Shown piece after piece: positions 11,546 to 24,960 of a DNA stretch of 64,000 nt. Made by a program: the position numbers and the translations under genes. Numbering within the stretch: position 1 is the stretch's first letter; each line of letters begins with the position of its first letter. This DNA comes from Serinus canaria (lineage: Eukaryota; Chordata; Aves; Passeriformes; Fringillidae), in assembly GCF_022539315.1 (NCBI RefSeq), contig NC_066313.1, positions 9,675,764-9,739,763 of the forward strand, in the 5' to 3' direction. Under the pieces are notes generated by a model. It ran no database searches, was not told the origin of the DNA, and saw nothing but the letters and a program-made list of their open reading frames with translations.

Positions 11546-12999
11546 GTTAGGATTGTCCTTTAATTTTGGGAGAAATGTAACACAGGAACATTAAAAATGA
11601 AGAGAAATCTTATTCCTTTCTCAAAGGAAACCTCTAAGATGTTGCTCATCCAAGTGATTTGATTGGAAATTGTTTGTGGTCCTCAAAACATCTCTCTGAT
11701 TTTTGTTTTTCTTGTTACCATTGTAACAATAATGGTATTGTTTCATACACTGCAATAATCAATATTGCTTCATACACTGCATAGTTTATGAAGTGTATGA
11801 AGTTATATGGAGTTATGTAAATTCTGGGGTAACTTGTGTGACTCGAGAGTTTAAAGACAAATGCTTTTTCAAGAATTCTCACTGTCATGGCCACCAATAT
11901 TAGTTGAGCTATACATCCCCCTCTGAGATCAGTCTCCTCAGGACCTTCAGCTCTGTCTGATCCATAAAGATCTCAATTAAAAGGATGGAAGAAGTGCAGA
12001 GCCTCTGCCCTGTGAACATCAGCTCAAATCCAGGAGGAATCTACCTCTCACAAGCTTCCACCCCAAGCAATCAGTAAATCAGGATATAAGCACACTGAGT
12101 GAGCCCACAAACAGGAACATCTGTATTTTGAGAGCTACACACAACTAGCCAAAACTCAGTTAAACAGTAGGTATCAGACAGCAGGTATCTCTGCCTGACA
12201 AAAGTTCACATGCCACTTTACTAAGGATGTTTTAGTACCCCACTACACACATTTTCAGATAAACCAAGTCTCTCTCACTCTCTACAAAGAATATGTAGAC
12301 GCCTGCCTTACTGTTCTAACATGGCTTTGTTCTGCTGTTCTACATCAATTCCAGCTTCAAAAAACAAACAAAATAACAAATTTGGATACAGATCTTAATA
12401 TCATAAAACATCTAACAACAAAAATTTCAATGGCTTTCAGTCAATACTTTTGCCAAATTCTCAAAATCTGTAAAGAAATTATAACCCAGACATCTTAAAC
12501 TTGAAAGAATAGCCTATTTACTCCTAATACAGGATCTGGAGTTAGGGCTTTAAAATTTAAAATTTATAGAGCCCTAAAAACTGATGTTGGCAGGCAAAAT
12601 AACTTTAAAGTACAAATATCTTCCTGGATAACCTATATATTTCTCAATAAGCCAGTATCATAGGTCTTTAGAGAATGCAACAAATTCTAAAGTAAACTTT
12701 ATTACACATTTTCTCTTCCAACTCTGAAAATTACAGGAATATTTGGAAAAGTAAAAATACAATACCTTTTTGCTTCCAACCTTAACATTCTGTAGCTTGG
12801 AGCAAGCCTTTTAGAAAATTAAAATATTTATAAAGTGTTTTTCATCATCCTGGGAAACACAAACTTAATCTCAGCATAAGTGTTGAGATTTACTAAGTGA
12901 CCCATCAGCAATGGATATTAGCTAGTGTTTCTAGTACCCAATGTGGGCCACAAGGAAATTTTGTCTAATATCACACTTCTGTATGCTCTTCTGGATTGC
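11546..12999. other. Non-coding unique sequence with a small inverted repeat
   Basis: CTTCATACACT (11768-11778) and AGTGTATGAAG (11792-11802) are exact inverted copies 13 nt apart. TTCATACACTGCA also occurs just upstream at about 11741-11753, so a local duplication seems to have been inverted here. The remainder is AT-rich with no gene seen. Confidence 0.6.
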
Positions 13000-13235
13000 A
13001 GAATCACAGAATGCCCTGAGCTGGGAAGGACCCACAGGATGCTCAAAGTCCATCTCCTGGTGCTGTTCAGAACACCCAGGAATTCCCCAGCACGTGCTCA
13101 AGGGCATTGCCCTCTCACTGCCTGAGCTCTGTCAGGGTTGGTGCTGCGACCACAGCCCTGGGGAGCCTGTTCCAGTGCCAGCCACCCTCTGGGTGAGAAA
13201 CCTTTTCCTAACATCCAACCCTTACATCCCTGCAG
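13000..13235 (-). mobile_element. CR1 LINE, truncated 3' end, a different subfamily
   Basis: The plus strand starts AGAATCACAGAATG, whose complement is the CR1 tail ATTCTGTG followed by ATTCT. Then come a CTGAGCTGGGAAGGACCCAC block, TCAGGGTTGGTGCTGCGACC, CCTGGGGAGCCTGTTCCAGT and CACCCTCTGGGTGAGAAACC, and CTAACATCCAACC. These are diagnostic of a CR1 subfamily distinct from the other three copies here (its 'GGACCCACAGGAT' block replaces their 'GGGACCTTAGAGATC'). About 235 bp survive and similarity fades near 13235. No coding capacity remains. Open frames over this stretch are shadows. Confidence 0.88.
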
Positions 13236-16200
13236 CCAGCCAGAGGATGTGAAATACTGGAGACAGTATCAAATGGAGGCCATAAAGGCACGTGTGGATT
13301 TATGACATGAGCCTCATGCACTATTTACAGAGTTCTCAGAGTAAAAAGGCTGATCATTTATACACTCATTAAACCAGCTAGGTGCTAATTTTTTAAGTAA
13401 CCTTAATCTGAACCTGCAATCTGAAGGAAAAAAATATAAATATTCTTTTGCTTTGTGGGATGCTGCTAGGAATGCAGTGCCTAAAAGAAAAATATAAAAC
13501 TTGTACTGCAATTTTGTTATGTCGAGTGAAAGACTGAAATTCAGCTATTAAACAATTAACTTTCAAAACTAATATATGGCTGGGTTATGGACATCTTTTA
13601 ATCATTCTTATCCCCTTGTGAGGCCTAACTCTTAGATTTAAAATTAAGGTACTTTTGAAATAGAATTTTTTCATGTCACAGTGATTATTTTGAAAGTCAA
13701 CGCATATATCTTAAGTTCAAAAAAAGTTCAAATTTTATTATAGAAATTCACCTTTCATGTACCCATCATGCTTCACCAAGAAGATAAATTTCATGTCCGG
13801 CTTAATGAAAAAAAAATTCTTTTTGTATCTATTTTTCTGTAATAACTATGACCATGCTAGGGTCCTACAGTTATCATACCTGGCTTTTCTTTTTTTATAC
13901 TAATTTCTTAAATGTTTCAAAACTCTTTTCCTTCACTTGCCATATTCCAAGATATTGTCAAATTATATTCTTTCTATACAGAAGATCTGTATAATCAACT
14001 TGTATTAGGTTTTGTGCAGAATTTTTTTCAGATGAAGTGAAAATATCTTTGGAATTAAAAAAATATTTATGTAAATATAAAATTATTTTATATTTGTCAG
14101 TCCTGGGAATTGTTCTGTGTTTTAGATGAGTATTTAGCATTCCTGTCAAAATACACAGATATTTCTTAGACTTTTTGGTTGATCAGTTGTGTGAAAAACA
14201 TGTATTTGAGCTCTACTTTCACATGTTGTGCTGGAAAATGACTGTCAGATATGTCACTACTCACAAACTTTTTCACTGGGAGAGATTATCACCATTGGGA
14301 TAACAAAAGCAATTCCTGACTAAATGCAATTAAGTAAATCAGGTTAAGCACCAAACATTTATTGAACAGCATGTATGATCAATCTGTATAGCTAATTATA
14401 ACAACAATATAATCCTCATAGACTGAATTGTTTTCAATAAAATCAAAACTAAATGTATTCTGTGAGGTAAAACCAAGATCAGATTAATCTGAGTCAACAC
14501 ATGAATCTTTTATCAAGATTTGTTCTATGAACTGTACATTGCAGTGCCTTGAAAAAAATCTCTGTCATGACTCAGAGTGCCCAGTATCTCCCCCTCACTC
14601 AGGATTTCAGTGCTGGAAATGTTTGCTGTTAGCTGAAGCTCTGACCACGCTATTTCTACTCCAATCCCATCTCCAGGTGCCACTATTTCCCAGGAAGGTC
14701 TGGACCTGCATCCATCTATTGCTGTTTTCTAAGATTAGTTTGCCTTTCTGGTTTGCACTGCCCTAATATTCCAAAATTATAATCCCTTAAATGAACTAAA
14801 GGGAGCCTTCTCTGAAACAGAAGGTGGGGCAGCTTGAAAAGAGAAGGAGAAGATAGGTTAAAATTTAAAGTCAGCTTAAAATTGAATATATAAAGAAGCC
14901 TGTAGAGACACACACTCTTTGTCCAGAACACAACACTTTGTCCAGGAGATCAAAACAAAGGAGTCAAAGAAAGTACCATAAAGGCTTGTCACTGGCTTGG
15001 CCAATTAAATACAGAAAACAGATGAAACTGGAAAGACAATACTTTGTGGTAATCAAATGCATAATGGTTATATGTAGGTGGGTAGTTTGATAAAATAATG
15101 TATTGCATCAGCTTGTGGAACACCCCTCCTGTCACAGACCCTAACTCTAATTACAATGTGAGTTTTTTGTATGTGAGGTAATTCACTATTAGTGTAGGTC
15201 AGAACATTTGAGTGAGATGCTGGGATCTGAGTCTGGGGGATGAGCAGACATGCCCTGCCTCAGAGGCTGCTGGTTGAGCCCCACAGTGATGCTGGGAGAA
15301 CTTGCCTAAATTGCTGCACAGATGCAGGGTTGGAGAATTTAGTGATTTCACAACTTGTTTATTCTTAGTGGTATAAAACATATTTGTCACAGTCCTCTGG
15401 TCCAAAATGCTTTCCAGGTCCCTGGACTTAGCCCTGTAGAGATGGTCTAATGCAGAAACCATGAACAAAATCTCACAGAAACAACCAAAGGCCCTGCTGA
15501 CCTGACTGACCTTTAGATTGGACTGCGACTGTACATCTGCTTTCATTTAACATGAAACTGAAGTTTGATAAAGAGAGAGATATTACCTTTCACGTTTTTG
15601 AAATCCAATATTATCTCTTTATTTCTTTTTTTCTTTTAACCTTTAGAACTTTTTGGTGTATGGTTACTTTAGTAAAGAGTCTGCTGTAACACATATCCAG
15701 CTGATGAAACTATCGGAAAACAGAAATCAAGAAAGGTGTCCTGGATACCTTAAAAAAAACCAAACAGAAAACCGCAACATTATTTTTATTTCAGTGTTTA
15801 TATTATGTGTAGGGTAGGGGGAAGAAGCAAATTACTTAGTCTATTATGCTAAGCAAAACTTCCAGTAGCATTTTAGGTTAAACCAGGCAGTCTGCAAAGA
15901 ACTAATACTGAAACTCAACTCGTTGCCCCCAACAATTGCAACACCTCAAAGAAAGTCACTTATGAACATCTAAGGAAAAAACCTGAAGCTCATTTGAGGA
16001 TATGTATGAGCTATTTAAACCTGAACATTGAGCTGAGCACTTTCACATATGCTTGCATACCTTGTGGGGGCATTTTATCTTGTATAAATGTCCTGCAAAA
16101 AGATAGCAGAGTTTTCAAGTATGTAAATGGATATGTACTGGCTCAAGAAGAATAGAGATATATGAAACTAGAAAAACACAAGGGCAGATTTTATCTGAAT

Positions 16201-18320
16201 TCCATGCCTGGATTAGAGGCCACCTTGTGTCTTCACATTACATGGTACCATAGCTGCAGTTCAGAGCAAGTCGACCAAGATGAGGTGGGAGATAGTGAAG
16301 CACAGATTTATGTTTTAAATTCTGGTAAATTATTTTATGGAAATAATTTTTTTATGATTGTTCAGCAGCAGTTTTTGATTCCTAGAGAATTCAGAGTGTT
16401 GAAGTGATGGATTTAAAGGAAGCCAAAGGAACACAGTTCACAAAGAAATAAGCTGTTAACGAGATGTTGCTCTTGCTACATAGCTGAGGTCAGTTGAGTC
16501 ATCCTCTCTTGTAAAGCCACTAGGAATGGCTGAGTGATTAACTCATTTGCTAAATGACTGAACTAGATCAGACTCTCAAGGAATTCATGGGATGAAGAGT
16601 AGTTCAGATGTGCAGGTGCTACTACTCAGTGCCTAGAAATTATCCTCTTCTGGCAGCTATTTAATTCAGTCTAATTACGTATGCAAAATTCTGTTACTTT
16701 TATTACACACCACTCATTTTCCAAAGTAAACTGTTGTAAGGGCTATGCTGCATGTCTGTCCCCCATGCCTGTTGAATAGAATTAGGTTAAACCCAGGCAG
16801 GAAATGTAGCATACAGCTCAAAGTAACTGACTCAGAGATGAACCTTTGCAAATGCTCAAAGAATAAAATATTAAAAACTCAGTAGCTATTTCAAAATGAT
16901 TGAAATGAAAAACTATTGATGATTACAACATAGTATTAATATTTCCTTGATTTCAAAGACAAAAACCTGTTGGATAATAAATTTTCCTAAAAGATGCTGG
17001 TCAGTTTTGGATCTTATGTAGTTTAAGCAAGTAAAAAGTACTGCATGATACAGTAACTGTAAAAGGTCAAGAGAATGTACTCAAGAACAGTAGATGCAAT
17101 TGTGCTCAAACTATATCAGGTCATTCAGGTCATCTTTCTGACAAAGTACAGCTGTTTTAAAGGATTTAATTTCTGATGATTGCAGTTTGGGTTTTTAAAG
17201 GACAATATTGTTGGCTGAACTTTTCGGCAGAGAGTTTCAGTTTGAAATATAGTTTTAATTTAAAAAATCACCATAGCTGCTAACCGCTGAAAATTCACTA
17301 TTAAAGCTAAACATTTCTTAGAAGGTTGGAAATAAACAGAGGGAAGGCCATTTCCTAATGTTCTTTGCTCAGGCATCTTAAAGCTTCCCATTGCAAAAAT
17401 GATATTGGGTTAAAAAGGCTCTTTTGTTTTAGACTAAGATTCAAACAGCACAGTTCCTAAGTTGCCACAGTTAGAGCTTTCCCAAGGCTGGTTTCTAAAG
17501 ATGGATAGACACCAGAGGAGAGTGAATGCTACTGCTCCCATTGCTAGGGCAAAGATGTCTTACATGATAATATTTAAGTTGGACTTGTGCTATACTGAGA
17601 CTCTCAATCATCTCCAATTAACAGCGTCAGGCAGAGAGCACATCATGAACCCATCTTCCACACACTGAAGTCTGTTTCTTAATTGGGAAAAATTTGTGCA
17701 TAAACCCAGGATGTAATTAAAATCCAACCTATATTTATATGAACCTTGTTAAACATCTACAGAGTGTAATAGCGAGCTGTCTGTGCCAAATTTATAACCC
17801 TACCACTTTGGAAAGAAAATCATTGACTACTAAATGGAACAGAGTGTGGTGACTAATGGGGTTCACACTAAATCTGCACTGCTTGTTCTGGATGGCTGAA
17901 ATCAAAAGAACACTTTTCACCACTTGGAGTCTGGATGTGCTTTCAAAACCCTAGACTTCCCTCTCTTTGATCCAATGAAATGAAGTGAAACATGTAGCCT
18001 CCAGGCAGTTTTTAGGTCCTGAAAGATCAAATAGATGCTATTACTGTGCAATTTGTTTGGTGAAGCCTAACAGAACGGATCTGCTCAAAATTTACCCTTC
18101 ATTTTGCAGAACACACAGAAGAGGAAAAGGCTACTAAACTGAAATTATAGTACATTTGTACTGTGGAGTCAAATGATACTGAAAAAAAAATACATTCCTT
18201 ACTAGCCCTGGTAAGGTTCAAGATTTGTCTAAGAATAGCTCTGGAATTCCACCTAGCCTTGCACTGTGCATAACACAATGGCTAATTAGACAGGGTTTGA
18301 CTCAAAATGTTTGGATGCTC
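13236..18320. other. Non-coding unique AT-rich sequence
   Basis: About 5 kb without any gene or repeat I can name. An A/T hairpin (AAATATAAAAT, T, ATTTTATATTT) lies near 14076-14098. A 115-codon minus-strand frame at 15199-15546 and an 81-codon plus frame at 16162-16407 were inspected; neither shows a motif. Confidence 0.6.
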
Positions 18321-18475
18321 TTTTTGGTTGTTTGGTGGTTTTTTTTTTGTTTGGGTGTTTTGGGTTTTTTTTTGTTTTGTTTTGTTTTTTTTTTTTTTTG
18401 TTGTTGTTGCTGTTTTGCTTGTGTTTCATTTTGGGGTTTTTTTTTTGTTTGTTTGTTTTATTTTGCTTTTTATCA
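18321..18475. repeat. T/G-only low-complexity tract
   Basis: 18321-18409 is 89 nt of T and G only, with T runs up to about 16 and GGG breaks. It continues less purely to about 18475 with (TTG)n and (TTTG)n. Frames on both strands (Phe/Gly/Val-rich, or Lys/Asn/Gln-rich on the other strand) are artefacts of this composition. Confidence 0.9.
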
Positions 18476-19425
18476 AAGGAAAAGGAGTCTTTAAAGGGTT
18501 CATCACAACAGAATTCTGTGCTCAATCTGCATCCAGCATTTGTCAATAACCAAGTCCAGCCTTCCCTGCATGTATCCTTGTGAATTAAGTATTGCCATAA
18601 CTAATGACTTTGATCTCACTCCTGCAATTTCACTTTTGTCTTGTCTCTGCTTTCCTAGAGTTTTGCTGCTCTACATGGATAACCATTCAATAAATGTTTA
18701 GGATTCACAAACATTTTCTTGAACGAAATGGCAGAGTTCCAGATAGCTGCACAGGAGAAAAACCCTAGAAACTTATTTATAAAAATATTCTCTCATCATA
18801 CTTTGTTTGCCATGCTTGCCTTGTTTTGTTACAGAAAAATGGAGTTAGCATAAGACTAGTAATTATCCAATCAAGAGTGGCATCCCAAATTTTCATATAA
18901 GAATTTAATTTAGGACAGAACTGCATTTGGAATTCCCTGGAATTTGGCAGTCCTTAGAAGTTTGAATTGGCAATGACAGTATTTTTCCCTGGTCTCCCAC
19001 AGAATTTTAATTCTTTGTGTATAATAATCTGAATAGTTCTAAGAAATCAGCTTTTACAGTGTGATATACAACACATTTATTTGGTCCATTGCTCCTGAAA
19101 ATTTAATTCCTTACTAAATAATCAATACTGTTACTCTTTCACAGTGTTAATGTGGGAGTCAACAAAACATGCTGTAATTCTATAGAAAATGTTAAAAACT
19201 TGGGAGATATTCTACAAGCCTCAGATTTTAACTGAGTCTACTAGAGAATAAAAGGGCAGGAAGATCCAGGTTTGAGATTTTTATAGACTAATTGGAAAAC
19301 CAGAATTGATTGCTAAAGACACCCCGCCCCAAACTTTTCTCTGGGTGAAACTCCTTTTGTTCATGATTATTTAAAAATAAAATTCCACCCTGCTGATGAT
19401 AAAAAACCACCAATTTAACAAAAAG
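18476..19425. other. Non-coding unique sequence
   Basis: Nothing recognisable beyond AT-rich unique DNA. Confidence 0.55.
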
Positions 19426-19489
19426 CAAAACAAAACCAATAAAAAACCCCCAACAAAACACAAAAAAAAACCCAAACAAAAAAAACCCC
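19426..19489. repeat. A/C-only low-complexity tract
   Basis: 64 nt on the plus strand with no G and a single T (19440). It consists of A runs separated by C, CCC, CCCC or CCCCC. It is the mirror composition of the T/G tract about 1 kb upstream. Confidence 0.88.
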
Positions 19490-22355
19490 TCCTACATACT
19501 CACTAACAAAACCCAGTTTTATTTTACTAATATAAAAACACACCTCCAATTGCCTTGAAAAGCTGCGTGGAATGACACAAAGATCATATCCCTCCTAAAA
19601 TACCACCTTCCACCACAATACCTCAGAAAAGTCTGGCAGAGAATAACTTTGTCACCAGCAAATAGAGCTCAGTTGGTGTCAAATTACATTTATTTCTAAA
19701 TCTACCTTCAAACCTCAAAACCTATGTCATTCAGATAAACATTTCCCAAATATCTTGAGTTTCTTATGATTCTGGGCATTGCTGTGTAAGTGGCAGCACT
19801 GGATACCTGGCTGAACAAAAGAGATCCATCAAATCAGATGCTGGTGTCAGTCTGTTTCCTCTAGCCCTGTGTTTCCAGTTCTGGCTAAGTTTAATATTCC
19901 CTCTTCTAGGCATGAGCAGAATTGCATGTTTTGCATTCATTCACAGAGCTGTTTCTAGAAAACACATTGTTATTCTTCATGACTGAAACCTGAAATCTAA
20001 TGCATGCACATGTGCATTCCCAGTGAAGTTACACAAAACTGCTACCAAGCATTAATGCCACATCAGCTGGATAGATTTGCCTCTTCCTGGCACTAGAAGC
20101 TTTCAAATCCCATTTTCTCGTTTCATGAAAGTAGTTTTGATTATACAGATTTAATTTAAGATCTAATTTTCAGCGATGCCTAACTGACCTAGTAGCTATA
20201 ATTCTGTTTTTAAAACTGACTTAGCCTCCCAAACAGCTAATGAATAACATTAGTTTCATTCTCCAGCTGCCAGGTTCTTCAAGATGATGAGGATCTGCCA
20301 GTGAGGCAGAAAAAAACTTCTCAATTTTTCTTTTTAAATTTCAAGCTGATTTAGAGCTAAATGTTCTTACCGGTGTTGTGATGAACTCAACAAAAGATTC
20401 CCAGTCTCCAAATTACCTGAGATTGATAAATTCTGAATTTGGCCTAGGATACTTGACATTCAAGGTGTTTGTCACACCTCTTTAACTAGGGCTAACACAT
20501 CCTGCAGCACAGCTGGAAGACTTCCTTGAAAAACAAAACCATAACTTGGATTGCCTCAGCTCCAGAGTCAAAATGCTTCCATGGTTTTGCAATAACAACT
20601 CACAACTGAAGATCTCAGTAGGCTGCCAGCCATTTCTAGGTATGGTTACTATTAAAAGACTAATTTGTACCCTTTGTCAGTGATGTAAATCCCACAGCCT
20701 GGGCTACACAATGTTCCTCTGTGAGGGACTCAAACTGCACTCAAATACAGTTAATTGCCTACAAAGTGTGTCTTTCATTCAAGTGTGTGGAAGCATTAAT
20801 TTTGATCTTATCTCTCCACAGATTAATGGCAGTGCATATTTTTATGGTGATTTCACAGGACTGCTTGAAGGAAAACAGTGCTAGAATATTTTTCTTGCCT
20901 ACTTTTACAGTAACTTTGGTTTTTTTGCCTAATTAAGAGAAAGTATGGGTGCTTAGATTTCCAAAGACACCTACTGGAATGTGGGTGTTCAAATATCGAT
21001 TTTTTGGGATGCAAAAATCCAAGTTCTCTAAGATTCTCCTTTGACTCCTACCATAAAGTTTGATCAGGAAAAAAGTGGAAGTAGCACTAATGTGTAAACT
21101 ATCCAAAGAGGAAAGAGTGGAAAAATGATGAAGATTCTTTCTTCCTTGTAAATAAACACAGGTTAGAGACTGGTGATGGAGCAAGGAAATGAAAAAAAAA
21201 TTACATTCTTTTCTTGTCATATGTGACTGAACTTATAGAAAGAACACTGTCCTTAAAAAGCAAAAGCAGCATATTAGATCAGGGGCACAACAAATTTTAA
21301 GGACAAAAGAGCTACTTCTGAAATACAGCAGCCAAAGCATTAGTTTATGAGGAGTTACTACAAGCCCTCACTTATCTTCTGATGGCTGGATAACAAAGCC
21401 AGTAGAGAATAAAAAAAAAAAAAATTACCACGATAATTGAGACACACTGAATAGAAAAATTTTACTGCCTCTCTTCTTCCCTGTTGCAATCCAATAATTG
21501 GGCAAGTATTGTGACTGAACAGGAGGAGCTCTTGGCTTCAAAAGATCCCAGTTATTTGCCAAACCTAGATAAAAGTATGTGAGCAACAGTTTGTAGCTCC
21601 CCTTTATTTACTAGTCAGGCATTTTATTGTTAAACAATTTCATGTAGGCTTATATTCCAAATTAGTAGTTTAAGGTTACTAATTACATTAACTTACTCAG
21701 CAGTACAATGCAGAGTATCAATCAGGATACATTAGGAAATAAGAAACACGTCTAAGTTTGCTCTCCCTCTAGAATCAAATAAAAATGTCACAGTACTGCA
21801 GTCAGACAGTTCAGATATGAATATTCATTGGCAACTGTTTGTGACAGATTTATGAATGCTTTCACCTGCTGGTGGAAAAACATTAAGTTGCAAAATAAAG
21901 CTATTAAAGTTAGTGAAAAGAAAAAATAAAGGATATACACAGATGGATGATGATCTTGGAATTATGCAATCTTGAGAGAAAAGAATGGTCTTAATTTTCA
22001 TATTATGAAAACATTTGTTTTATGTATGCAGATTGTCAAGGTCTTAGCATTTAACTCTCTGTCATCACACAATGTTCACCAAACGTGGAATGATGGGCTC
22101 AGCTGTCCCATCACCACCTTGTGGCAGAAACACATGTAATGGTAATTCTTTAAGGATTTTGACTGCTATTTTCCTAAACTGTCTTAACAAAAGAGGAAAT
22201 CTCCATTAAGAGAAGAACATTTTGTCACCCAGGATAAAAGGCTTGATTACAAATATTGTAATAATAAAAACGCACAGCACTGCTTGAGTGCTTTCAGCCT
22301 GAGGATCTGAAATTGATTTTAATAAATTAAGTCTTGAGATTTTTAAGAGGAAAGC
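19490..22355. other. Non-coding unique AT-rich sequence
   Basis: No gene or named repeat. A 14-A run lies near 21411-21424. Confidence 0.6.
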
Positions 22356-22412
22356 ATTAGCCCCACTTTGGAGATGGGGAAAGTGATGAACACAGAGCAT
22401 AACTGATTAATT
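22356..22412 (+). mobile_element. Possible MIR-like remnant
   Basis: ATTAGCCCCACTTTGGAGAT, then GGGGAAAGTGATGAACACAGAGC, parallels the MIR core 'ATCCCCATTTTACAGAT', then 'GGGGAAACTGAGGCACAGAGA'. Short and diverged. A chance match to a purine-rich core cannot be excluded without alignment. Confidence 0.4.
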
Positions 22413-23690
22413 CAATTAAAAAAACAAAGCATTACACACAGGTTAGAGGCAAATAAACTAATTCAGTATTTTATTGATGGATTAAACATTTTCTGTGAGT
22501 TAAAGCACTTTTTGAATGATTTATGATACAGAAGTATCATGATCTGAAGCTTGTTAAAAGGTATGTAAAAAACTATGGGCTTGTGTTACCATTTGTTTCA
22601 TAGGAGATTTTGCTGTGTATTCTTTGCATTCTTCTCAAAAATTTTGTGAGTTGGACTCCACAGGCCTCATTTCATTTGTATTTTAATGCAAACACAAGTG
22701 AAATATGTCAAAATTCAGATCATTTTAATGAGCTGGTAGAGGTGGTCAGAAAAGTGTTTGCACCAATACCTATAAATACCAGGCTAATCTGAGTGGATTT
22801 GTGTGCTACTACCTGACACAGCTTCCTGAAGATAAAATCAAAAGGAAGCAGAAGAGATAAGGGATCAGAAAACAGTTCTTAATGAAGGAACAAAGAACTA
22901 GCTACTAAATGGGGAAGAACCAAGCCCTGCTGCAGTGGCCAGGTTTATTCATCCCTGAAATAGAAAGAAATGTAATAATTAGACATAGATTAGTTTAATC
23001 AAGAAGGAAGTTTGGGTGAGTATCTTAACAGAAGTTGTACCTGAGACTGCCATAGAAACAGAGACCAGTAGTGAAGCAGGGATGACGAGAATGCAAGATT
23101 CAAAAAAGGAAGGTTCAGTCTTTCCTGAGAATAAATTTTTGGAGAAGTTTTTTTCCTTTCTTCAAAGATTTATCTGTATCTGTGCATGAAAGGAAAGATT
23201 GCATTGCTTTTCACAAACTCATATTATTAACATGTTTAGTAGCCTGCTGCTCTTCTGCTCTCAGGTAAGCAAAAACCCACCCAAAGCTGCCAAAGAGAGT
23301 GAGGCCAGACAAGTTAACCTGCCTGGCTGACAGAGAAGGTCCTCTTACCCTGAATGATCTATTTGATCTCCTGGAAGAAAAACATTTGCTAGAAAGATGT
23401 ACTGAGAGGCACTGAAAAGGGACAAAAATGTGCTGCCCAGCTGCTAAACTGTGGAAAGAACATGTGATCCTGGGCAGTGTTCATACAAGGAAAATGGGGT
23501 GCAATCCTAAAGCACTCTCTGCTTTTTTTGACCATCAGAAATCTGACCTGGATTCTAAGAGGAACCTTCCACAAGCTTGTCAGTTTTTTGGGGCTTTTCC
23601 CCTCCCCAATCCCTTTTTGAGCCCATGCTGTTGGCATCAACAACATCCTCCAGCAATAGTTTCCATATTTTAAGTTACAGAAGTTTAGGG
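22413..23690. other. Non-coding unique sequence
   Basis: No gene recognised. Overlapping frames on both strands around 23390-23670 are composition shadows. Confidence 0.55.
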
Positions 23691-23709
23691 AAAAAAAAAA
23701 AAAAAAAAA
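23691..23709 (+). repeat. Poly(A) run of 19
   Basis: Uninterrupted A19. It could be the tail of an old retroposed sequence, but I see no recognisable body upstream or flanking target duplication. Confidence 0.85.
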
Positions 23710-24933
23710 GGCACTTCCTTCTGGTTTAAATAAGCTACTCAGTAATTTAACCAGGTGTCAGCAAGATGTTATGAGTAAGACCAACTCATTATTCTGATCT
23801 TCCTGCCTGCTAGGAGGGACCCTTAGTCCCAGGTGGCTTCCCACTGAACTCAGAGGGCCCTGGCCTAAACAGTCCAGGACATACAGTACTACAGAATGTA
23901 CAGACATCCTTCTAAAACTACATTTTGCATTCTGATGAAGCCATAAACAGTGTCTGTGATTACATTTTTTTCAGCTACAATATTAGAAAATACAGAAGAG
24001 CTTGGCTGCCTGAACTTGGCAAATATTGGCAAAGGACTTAAAGCCTGGATGACCATTCTTATTTCATTTGCCATTCCTTAATATTATGGAAATAGTTAAT
24101 TAAATCTTACTGCAATATTATGGGATATTCACTGAGTTTGCTTTTGAAAGGAAAACCAAAATGAAACCAAAGAAGTCACAAAACCCCTTGAGAGATGAAT
24201 TGGAAGAGGAAAATTGGGGAGGTGTTTTTTTTTTGTTGTTGTTGTTGCTTCTCATTTTATTTCTTTAGGCATATTAACAAATACTCTGTAGTAGAATTTT
24301 ATCTAATCCATATTCTCCACACTTTTTTCCTGCAGGCAGAATGAAGATAGGCTTTTAAAAAGGAGAAATAGAAATAAAAAAACCCTTTCTAATTAGGAAT
24401 TAATGTCGATATTACTTTATACTAAAGAGGTAAAGGAACACCATGGTAACCTAAGAAGAAAGCTTATTCAGGGTGTGTAAAATGCATTCTTAATGCATTC
24501 TAAACTCTGTTAATAGCATGCCAGCTCTAAAACTTTTTCACAGACTGCATCAACATTTTTTTTAATTGTTTAGGAATGATTGCTTTGCCATATTCTATGC
24601 TTTTCAGTTGAGATTTCTTCTTTTCCCTTATTTCTGCTGTCATGAAACCTGTTTTCCATTTTATTGAATTCAATTTGACTGTAACTCCAATCCACCATAA
24701 TTGAAAACATTTAGTTCCAGATGTTGTTATTTTTTTTCCCCTCACAACAAAAAGCAGTTGTGGTAAATGCTTTCATGTTCATATTTTGTTCCTCCAAATT
24801 AGCATGATAATGTTTTCTTCCTTCTCTCATGACAATTTGAAGAAGGACAGAGGGATACTGCTTAATCCAGGTCACGATCTTATGTTTTGTCTTTGGAGTT
24901 TCAATCAAGTAATCAAGAAAACATTGTAAAAGG
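23710..24933. other. Non-coding unique sequence with a short (TTG)n
   Basis: Includes a T run leading into (GTT)n at about 24225-24249. A cluster of minus-strand frames at 24527-24908 is Lys/Thr-rich AT-type translation without motifs. Confidence 0.55.
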
Positions 24934-24960
24934 TTTTGTTTGTTTGTTTGTTTGTTTTTT
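24934..24960 (+). repeat. (TTTG)n microsatellite
   Basis: Roughly five TTTG units followed by a T run. Confidence 0.85.

Noticed and set aside
15199..15546. 115-codon minus-strand frame
   Set aside because: Reads somewhat protein-like but matches no family I recognise and lacks splice or promoter context; length is within chance for this window.
18225..18583. Phe/Gly/Val-rich and Lys/Asn-rich frames
   Set aside because: Composition artefacts of the T/G-only tract.
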